Shown: one piece after another, positions 58,929 to 64,000 of the stretch
Layout of the letters: the number at the start of each line of letters is the position of its first letter
Position numbering within the stretch: the first letter of the stretch is position 1
NCBI GenBank assembly: GCA_020634215.1
Contig: JACKCD010000012.1
Location: 1-64,000 of the forward strand
DNA length: 64,000 bases
Reading direction: 5' to 3'
Source: Ardenticatenaceae bacterium
GTDB lineage: Bacteria; Chloroflexota; Anaerolineae; Promineifilales; Promineifilaceae
The notes under the pieces: model-generated
Told to the model about the DNA's origin: nothing
The model's database searches: none
The model's input: the letters and a program-made list of their open reading frames with translations, nothing else
Position numbers and translations under genes: made by a program

Positions 58929-59654
58929 TTACGGATTCGGAATAGGCGTAACGGCAAACCCCTTCGGCACCGGCTGCTCATACGGCGGCGGAACCGGAGG
59001 GGTTTCCTCCATAAAAACCACGTTTTCAAAGCCTAACCCCCGCAAAAAATTTTCCATATACGCTTGTGCATTCTCATTGGCTCTGGCTAATAGTTCACTC
59101 GACTGCGCCGCTTCCACAATAGCATCTTCCGCCTCACGGCGCACCTGGGTTTCTAATTCAGGGTCAGCACGGGTAAACAGCCCCGTATCGCGGTCGGCAA
59201 CGTAGGAACGGTCGGTATCCAACACAGGCAGATCGGTAAACAACTCCGCTTCGGGCAAGTGTACCCACACCGTTTTCGGGTCAACCACCTGCAAATCCTC
59301 GGCACGCATGGCCGACATATCTACCCCAGCTACCACTTTGCCATAGGCCACAAAGATGAGCTTCTCACCCAGTGCCCCCCACAACACATCGGTATTGGAT
59401 TCGGCCGTGACGACCTTCTCCAGCTCGTAGGAGGCGGTTTCCAGCCGCGCCAAATCTTTGATTTCCAAAACGATGGTCGTAGGGCTGGGCAAGATTTCGG
59501 GGGTCACAGGCAGCACAATTTGGCGGAACAAATTGCCCACTGGTTCTAAGATGGCATTGTCCACGGCTTGCGCCCCGCGCACGAAGGTATAAATGGCAAA
59601 AGCACTTACAGCAAAGAAAATGATGAGAAAAAGATAGGCGAGTTTGCGTAACAT
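58929..59654 (-). CDS. DUF4230 family membrane-anchored protein
   Basis: The 241-residue protein has one N-terminal helix ('LRKLAYLFLIIFFAVSAFAIYTFV'). An extracytoplasmic body follows, with 'LEIKDLARLETASYELEKVVTAE', 'GEKLIFVAYGKVVAGVDMS' and a helical C-part ('EAEDAIVEAAQSSELLARANENAQAYMENFLRGLGFENVVF'), matching DUF4230 from memory. Its function is unknown. The start at 59654 is chosen since AAGGAG lies 6 bases before it; longer starts overlap that site. Confidence 0.82.
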   Translation of the reverse strand: MLRKLAYLFLIIFFAVSAFAIYTFVRGAQAVDNAILEPVGNLFRQIVLPVTPEILPSPTTIVLEIKDLARLETASYELEKVVTAESNTDVLWGALGEKLIFVAYGKVVAGVDMSAMRAEDLQVVDPKTVWVHLPEAELFTDLPVLDTDRSYVADRDTGLFTRADPELETQVRREAEDAIVEAAQSSELLARANENAQAYMENFLRGLGFENVVFMEETPPVPPPYEQPVPKGFAVTPIPNP

Positions 59655-59815
59655 CTGCATCTCCTTGTAAATAGGGAGCAAGTTATCTGGATATTGCTCA
59701 GTACATCAGAAAAATCAGGATAATCTGCGTCCCAATTTCTTATCTTTTGGACGTGCAAACGGCCGTTTTTGTCACCCCGTTTGCATCAACGTTGCGTTAG
59801 AGGAAAATTATACCC

Positions 59816-60100
59816 ATGTTCATTGCAACGTGTGTGATTACCCTCAGCTTGGAAGGAGCGTTTTCGCTCAAGGATAAACGTAGCGTCGTTAAATCCATTT
59901 TGGCCCGGCTGCCGCGCCAGTTCAACGTCGCCGTGGCCGAAGTGGATCATCAGGATGTGTGGCAAACGGCCGTTATCGCCCTTGTCACCGTCGGCAACGA
60001 CAAAGGCTACCTCCACGGCCTGCTAGAAAAAGCCGTCGCCTGGATCGAAGACCAGCGCCCCGATGCACCCATAGACAGCTATTATATCGAATTTCGGTAA
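59816..60100 (+). CDS. DUF503 (YlxP-like) protein
   Basis: This 94-residue ferredoxin-like fold protein begins 'MFIATCVITLSLEGAFSLKDKRSVVKSILARLPRQFNVAVAEV'. That is the DUF503 pattern, including the Leu-Lys-x-Lys-Arg segment. Relatives often neighbour rbfA/infB and may bind RNA or the ribosome. Here it stands apart and is followed 6 bases later by a large membrane protein gene. Confidence 0.88.
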   Translation: MFIATCVITLSLEGAFSLKDKRSVVKSILARLPRQFNVAVAEVDHQDVWQTAVIALVTVGNDKGYLHGLLEKAVAWIEDQRPDAPIDSYYIEFR

Positions 60101-60106
60101 CAGTTT

Positions 60107-62575
60107 ATGAGCAATCATACAAACCTAAAGACCTCAAAGGTTTTAAAAACCTTTGAGGTTTGGCAAATTTTTTCCGTCGTCCTTTTCACCCTCGCGCTTC
60201 TCCTTATCTTCATGCCACCCGCCGCCGCCCAAGAAGAAAGCGACAGCGGCATCGAAATGAGCGTTCGCGCTGGTTTTGATGGCTACTACAAGCAGGAATA
60301 TTGGCTACCCGTTCATGTCACCGTTGCCAACAGCGGCTCCGGCTTTTCCGGTAGCCTGCAAATCAAAACGGGTAGCGAATTGACCAACGATGAGGTGATC
60401 TACAGCGCCCCCATTGACCTGCCCACCCAATCCAACAAGCGGCTAACCATCTACATTTTCCTGACTAATTTGACAGAACGGGTGACGGCGGAGTTGGTGG
60501 ACAACAACGGCCGTTTACGCCACACCACCCCCAGCAACCCCATGCGAAACTGGTCGCTGCAAGGGCGGCTCTACGGGGTCATCAGCCCCAAGCCGGATGA
60601 ATTCACCTTTTTGGAAGATGCGATTAACGTGGACGCAGGAACGGCCGTTGCCGTTCTCACCTTCGACGACCTGCCCGACCTGGCGGCCGGCTGGCAGCCG
60701 CTCGATGTGCTGGTCATCAACGACAGCGACAGCGACACCCTCAGCGGCGACCAGCGCACCGCCCTGGCGCAATGGGTCAACAACGGCGGCCAGCTTGTGG
60801 TCACGGGCGGCCCCGGCTGGCAAAAAACCACCACCGCCCTGGCCGACTTGCTCCCCGTCACCGTCAGCGGCAGCGAAAGCCGCACCGACCTGCCCGGCCT
60901 GGCCGAACAGGTCAGCATTCCCTTCCGCGACGCCGGCCCCTACATCGTTGCCAGCAGCAGCCTCCGCAGCGGCGGCGAGGCCATCTACCACGAAGACGGC
61001 CTGCCGCTGGTGGCACGCCGCAGTTGGGGGCGCGGCACCGTCTACTTCCTCGCTCTCGACCCCACCCTGGCTCCCTTGCTCGATTGGGACGGCAGCAACC
61101 GCATTTGGGCCGATATGGCGCGTACCCAGCCCGGTTTACAGCCGTGGGGATTGGGGGTGCAAAATTATTATGCGGCACAAACGGCCGTTAGCAGCCTCCC
61201 CTCTCTTGTCCTCCCCTCCTTCACCGGCCTCATCATCTTTCTCCTCGCCTACATCGCCCTCATCGGCCCCGTCAACTACCTCGTCCTCAAACGGCTAGAG
61301 CGGCGCGAACTGGCCTGGGTCACCATCCCTGCCATCGTTGCCGTCTTCACCATCGGCACCTATCTCACCGGCTTCCAGCTAAAGGGCAACGACACCATCA
61401 TCAACCAAATGTCGGTCATCTATGGTCAGCTTGGCGATGGCGATGCCCTCACTCTGCAAAGCCTGATTGGCCTCTACTCGCCGCGCCGCACCACCTACAA
61501 CCTCACCTTGCCCGGCAGCAGCACCGTTCGCCCCATTAATGATGGTTTCACCTCGTTAGACAACCGCTTCGACAGCATCGGCCGCAGCCTCAACACTACC
61601 GTCAACAATATCCGCACCGATGTCGGCGGCATCAAAACCTTTTTGGCTGAAGGCACCACCCCCGCCCCGCCCATCACCGCCCAAGCCGCCCTCGCGCTGG
61701 TGGAAAACCAGCTTCAGCTTAACGTCACGCTGCAAAACAACAGCTCCATTGAGCTAGAAAAGGCAGCACTGCTGTTTGGTGATGCCATCATCCCACTAGG
61801 CACGCTTTCCGCCGGCGAGGAGGCCAGCGTCGGTCAGCGCATCGGCCAAACCAGCGCCGAACGGGATGCCGGGCTGCCCATCCTCACCCCCGACCGAGGG
61901 GCGCGTTCACCCCTTTCCAGCAGCCCAGAAATTTTGCTGGGAACGGCCGATTATTACAACGACCCCGAAGCATACCCGCGCTGGCAACTGCTGCAAGCCA
62001 TCGAGACCTCCGGCGGGCTGTTCCTCAACAGCACCCTCGCCACCAACGTCGTCACCCTCATCGCCTGGACGGCCGAACCAAAACTGGAGGTGGAGCTAGA
62101 TCGCCCCTTTGAAACGCTGGCAACCACCCTCTACCTGCTCGACATTCCCGTGGCGCAAACAACGCTTGCCGGGCAAAACCTCACCGTCCCCTTCACCTTC
62201 ATCAACTGGCGCGTCCTAGATTCGCAGGATGTGTTTGAGCCATCCATTCGCAACCTCTATTTGGCTGGGGGACGGGTAGATTTTGAATATCAGCCCCGCG
62301 CCGAATTTGCCGCTCTTCGCACCACCCATCTCAACATTGTGCTAAACAACCAAGACCCCGCCACGCGCCAGCCGCCGCCCGACCTGAGCCTGTGGGATTG
62401 GGCGCAGGAGGCGTGGGTGCCGGTGGAGGGGGTGGTGTGGGGAGAAACGGCCGTTTCCAACCCCACCCGCTTTGTCTCCCCCGCCAACGCCGCCCGCCTC
62501 CGCGTCGAAGATGCCAGCCTGCTGGGGGTAGATGTTCGGGACGTGTATCTGGTGTTTACGGGGAACTTGGAATAA
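60107..62575 (+). CDS. Large exported membrane protein with amidotransferase-like fold, function unknown
   Basis: The 822-residue protein has a signal-like segment (about 17-42, ending Ala-Ala-Ala-Gln) and an extracytoplasmic beta-rich part (48-140). A class I glutamine amidotransferase-like domain without an obvious Cys-His pair follows ('VLVINDSDSDTLSGDQRTALAQWVNNGGQLVVTGG', about 200-240). Then come two or three membrane helices (about 365-430, 'LIIFLLAYIALIGPVNYLVLKRLERRELAW') and a long C-terminal domain. The family is common as hypothetical proteins in Chloroflexota. Its N-terminal codons are read from a perfect palindrome (60130-60161). A damaged copy of its 3' end lies at 63340-63479. 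Confidence 0.65.
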   Translation: MSNHTNLKTSKVLKTFEVWQIFSVVLFTLALLLIFMPPAAAQEESDSGIEMSVRAGFDGYYKQEYWLPVHVTVANSGSGFSGSLQIKTGSELTNDEVIYSAPIDLPTQSNKRLTIYIFLTNLTERVTAELVDNNGRLRHTTPSNPMRNWSLQGRLYGVISPKPDEFTFLEDAINVDAGTAVAVLTFDDLPDLAAGWQPLDVLVINDSDSDTLSGDQRTALAQWVNNGGQLVVTGGPGWQKTTTALADLLPVTVSGSESRTDLPGLAEQVSIPFRDAGPYIVASSSLRSGGEAIYHEDGLPLVARRSWGRGTVYFLALDPTLAPLLDWDGSNRIWADMARTQPGLQPWGLGVQNYYAAQTAVSSLPSLVLPSFTGLIIFLLAYIALIGPVNYLVLKRLERRELAWVTIPAIVAVFTIGTYLTGFQLKGNDTIINQMSVIYGQLGDGDALTLQSLIGLYSPRRTTYNLTLPGSSTVRPINDGFTSLDNRFDSIGRSLNTTVNNIRTDVGGIKTFLAEGTTPAPPITAQAALALVENQLQLNVTLQNNSSIELEKAALLFGDAIIPLGTLSAGEEASVGQRIGQTSAERDAGLPILTPDRGARSPLSSSPEILLGTADYYNDPEAYPRWQLLQAIETSGGLFLNSTLATNVVTLIAWTAEPKLEVELDRPFETLATTLYLLDIPVAQTTLAGQNLTVPFTFINWRVLDSQDVFEPSIRNLYLAGGRVDFEYQPRAEFAALRTTHLNIVLNNQDPATRQPPPDLSLWDWAQEAWVPVEGVVWGETAVSNPTRFVSPANAARLRVEDASLLGVDVRDVYLVFTGNLE
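60128..60163. repeat. Palindromic element in the first codons of the large membrane protein
   Basis: ACCTCAAAGGTTTT and AAAACCTTTGAGGT are perfect complements separated by about one base. They form a terminator-like hairpin about 20 bases after the ATG. It is translated in frame as part of the n-region of the signal sequence. Confidence 0.7.
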
Positions 62576-62581
62576 CACCAC

Positions 62582-63316
62582 ATGCAATATCAATACGCCA
62601 CCAGCCAGCAGTCGTACAGTGATTTTGCCGGAGGTCGTGTTCTCCACACCTTTCCTGGCTACCCCGCCTTTCCCGTGCGGCTGGTGAGCGAGTTGTTCCA
62701 ACGGGCTTTGGCACATTGGCGAAGGATAAACGGCCGTTTATCCCCCATCACCCTCTATGACCCCTGCTGCGGAGCCGCCTACCACTTGGCCGTCCTGGGC
62801 TTGCTGCACGGCCGCGACATTGGCACCCTCATCGCCTCCGACATTGACACCAACATCCTCACGCTCGCTCGGCGCAACCTAAGCCTGCTTACGCCAGTTG
62901 GCATGGCACAGCGCATCGGCGAAATCGAGCAGCTTATTGCTGCCTATGACAAACCCTCACACCATGAAGCCCTGCACAGCGCTCAGCGGCTCCAGCAAAT
63001 GCTGCCCGCCTCGGCAATCTCGACCCATCATCTCTTTACCGCTGACTTATTTCAACCTGCTCTGCGCCCCTCGTCCATTGATCTGCTTTTTGCTGATGTA
63101 CCCTATGGCATGATGACACAGTGGCAAGTAGGCAATTCAGCCGCTGATTACTCCCCCATCCATGACTTGCTGGTGCATTTACGGCCGTTTGTCACCCCGC
63201 AAACCATTGTTGTTATTGCCAGCAACAAACAGCAAAAAGCCGCCCATTCAGCCTACCGCCGTTTGGAACACCTCCGTGCGGGCAAGCGGCAAATCTTTCT
63301 CTTGCAGCCTGTTTGA
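62582..63316 (+). CDS. AviRa-like 23S rRNA methyltransferase
   Basis: The 244-residue protein has a class I methyltransferase core. The N-terminal 'RVLHTFPGYPAFPVRLVSELFQRAL' and SAM-site motif 'LYDPCCGAAYHLAVLGLLHG' (Asp60) resemble, from memory, AviRa, the avilamycin-producer enzyme that methylates a 23S rRNA guanine. Later 'LIASDIDTNILTLARRNL' and catalytic-type 'LLFADVPYGMMTQW' also agree. It may modify rRNA for housekeeping or confer orthosomycin resistance. It starts 6 bases after the large membrane protein gene. A duplicated 3' end of that gene follows it, which suggests that the methyltransferase gene was inserted. Confidence 0.75.
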   Translation: MQYQYATSQQSYSDFAGGRVLHTFPGYPAFPVRLVSELFQRALAHWRRINGRLSPITLYDPCCGAAYHLAVLGLLHGRDIGTLIASDIDTNILTLARRNLSLLTPVGMAQRIGEIEQLIAAYDKPSHHEALHSAQRLQQMLPASAISTHHLFTADLFQPALRPSSIDLLFADVPYGMMTQWQVGNSAADYSPIHDLLVHLRPFVTPQTIVVIASNKQQKAAHSAYRRLEHLRAGKRQIFLLQPV

Positions 63317-63339
63317 GTGTGCATGATGGTTTTTCTAAA

Positions 63340-63479
63340 GGTGGTGTGGGAAACGGCCGTTTCCCACACACCCCGCTTCGTCTCCCCGCCAACGCCGCCC
63401 GCCTTCGCGTCGAAGATGCCAGCCTGCTGGGGTGGACATTCGGGATGTATATTTGGTGTTTACGGGAAACTTGGAGTGA
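63340..63479 (+). pseudogene. Degenerate duplicate of the 3' end of the large membrane protein gene
   Basis: About 140 bases align with 62431-62575, including the AACGGCCGTT, the 'CCGCCAACGCCGCCCGCC' run and the stop region. There are small deletions (for example one C lost at 'CTCCCCGCC' and one G at 'CTGGGGTGG') that break the frame. The stop is TGA in place of TAA. It is a non-functional remnant flanking the methyltransferase gene. Confidence 0.85.
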
Positions 63480-63856
63480 AAACTAGTATTGGGACAAGGT
63501 TAACAATATCTCACAGGATTGGCAGTAACCATCTGTAAACCCTGGAGACAAGTTATAAGCTTGCTCGTAGGAGACAATATCACAACTTCCTCTTGTGATC
63601 TGCCGCATTGGTCTCTATACTTAGCTAAAATTACAGTTAGCGAGAAATCTGCCTTATGATATTGTTGGGCAAAATCCCATTTTCAGCTTGTCCAGCAACG
63701 TTTACAAGTATATGTGCCATTTAAGCAAAATGCATAGTATTAAGACTAGCTTCAAATTTATCCTGTATTCATACGATATGACAAGTTTTAGATACATTAT
63801 TATGTAGAGTACCTGTAGTTATTGTTTTCTCCTTTTGAAATCAAAGAACAACCACC
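63480..63856. other. AT-rich noncoding stretch
   Basis: About 380 bases, clearly AT-richer than the neighbouring DNA, without AACGGCCGTT and without a credible gene. It probably contains the promoter of the gene starting at 63857. I see no tRNA, repeat or insertion sequence in it. Confidence 0.5.
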
Positions 63857-64000
63857 ATGGATGAATTACCACTATCAGGAAATGACTGGCAAGAATGGGC
63901 AGATAAGCTTCTTCAAAGGCACTATGGTCCTGGTGAATATCAAAAAATACCAGATAAAAATAAAGGTGATGCTGGTATTGAAGGGTTCACAGTAAGCAGC
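63857..64000 (+). CDS. N-terminal fragment of a possible restriction-endonuclease-like protein (runs off the window)
   Basis: 48 codons are visible from the ATG at 63857. They include 'WQEWADKLLQRHYGPGEYQKI' and then 'PDKNKGDAGIEGFTV'. The Gly-Asp-x-Gly-Ile-Glu-Gly-Phe segment recalls the first acidic position of PD-(D/E)xK nuclease domains found in Mrr-like and other defence proteins. This is weak evidence from a short fragment. The AT-rich context and lack of AACGGCCGTT are consistent with a horizontally acquired defence or accessory gene. The rest lies outside the window. Confidence 0.45.
   Translation, partial: MDELPLSGNDWQEWADKLLQRHYGPGEYQKIPDKNKGDAGIEGFTVSS

Noticed and set aside
63317..63538. 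Open frame of 73 codons after the methyltransferase
   Set aside because: It runs through the decayed duplicate of an upstream gene end with frame-disrupting deletions, so it is a remnant rather than a gene.

Overview
The window looks like chromosomal DNA of a Chloroflexota bacterium, probably an Anaerolineae/Caldilineae-type lineage. This is an inference from gene content: ABC solute-binding lipoproteins with repeated 'EVTR' linkers after the lipobox, Psd/PssA phospholipid genes, tandem nuoM copies in a complex I cluster, and a tuf-rpmG-trnW-secE-nusG-rplKAJL block. No 16S gene is present. The most striking global property is the exact 10-bp palindrome AACGGCCGTT. I count about 74 copies by eye, where about 0.06 would be expected for a random 10-mer in 64 kb. 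Copies lie on both coding strands, inside genes (read as Thr-Ala-Val, Asn-Gly-Arg or Arg-Pro) and between genes.

Layout. 0.1-8.2 kb: a GT2 glycosyltransferase and a phosphonate-type ABC importer (phnD-phnC-phnE-phnE-phnD, minus strand). 8.3-12.1 kb: an Ig/FlgD-like surface protein and a membrane glycosyltransferase that carries two in-frame palindromic insertions. 12.2-18.4 kb: membrane lipid and envelope genes (psd, pssA, a DUF374 acyltransferase, an ABC-2 exporter, lgt, a CDP-alcohol phosphotransferase). 18.7-20.8 kb: a short membrane peptide, a phosphodiesterase and an AIM24-type protein. 20.8-33.1 kb: the membrane sectors of two energy machines on one strand, F-ATPase atpI-B-E-F(H) and complex I nuoA-H-J-K-L-M-M-N. 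The catalytic F1 genes and the peripheral-arm nuo genes are absent. 33.5-37.5 kb: two-component signalling proteins and a glutaredoxin. 37.8-41.2 kb: an AT-rich, palindrome-poor insert with a flavin monooxygenase and two tandem proteins resembling the mycobacterial tuberculosinol synthase Rv3378c; it looks like an undescribed mini terpenoid cluster. 41.5-44.8 kb: a lactonase, an ATP-grasp enzyme and a tail-anchored protein. 45.0-50.7 kb: the tRNA and translation block, with a strong promoter and an L10 leader. 50.7-63.3 kb: Maf, a TPR protein, PP2C, RNase J, AraC/LysE, DUF3467, a translin homologue, ferredoxin, DUF4230, DUF503, a large membrane protein and an AviRa-like methyltransferase flanked by a 140-bp direct duplication. 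63.5-64 kb: AT-rich DNA with the start of a possible restriction-like gene.

Together the genes cover envelope lipid synthesis, proton-driven energy conversion, phosphorus uptake, translation and RNA turnover. The accessory content sits at 36.5-40.4 kb and beyond 63.3 kb. All family calls come from reading motifs. Comparisons with named proteins are from memory and were not computed.
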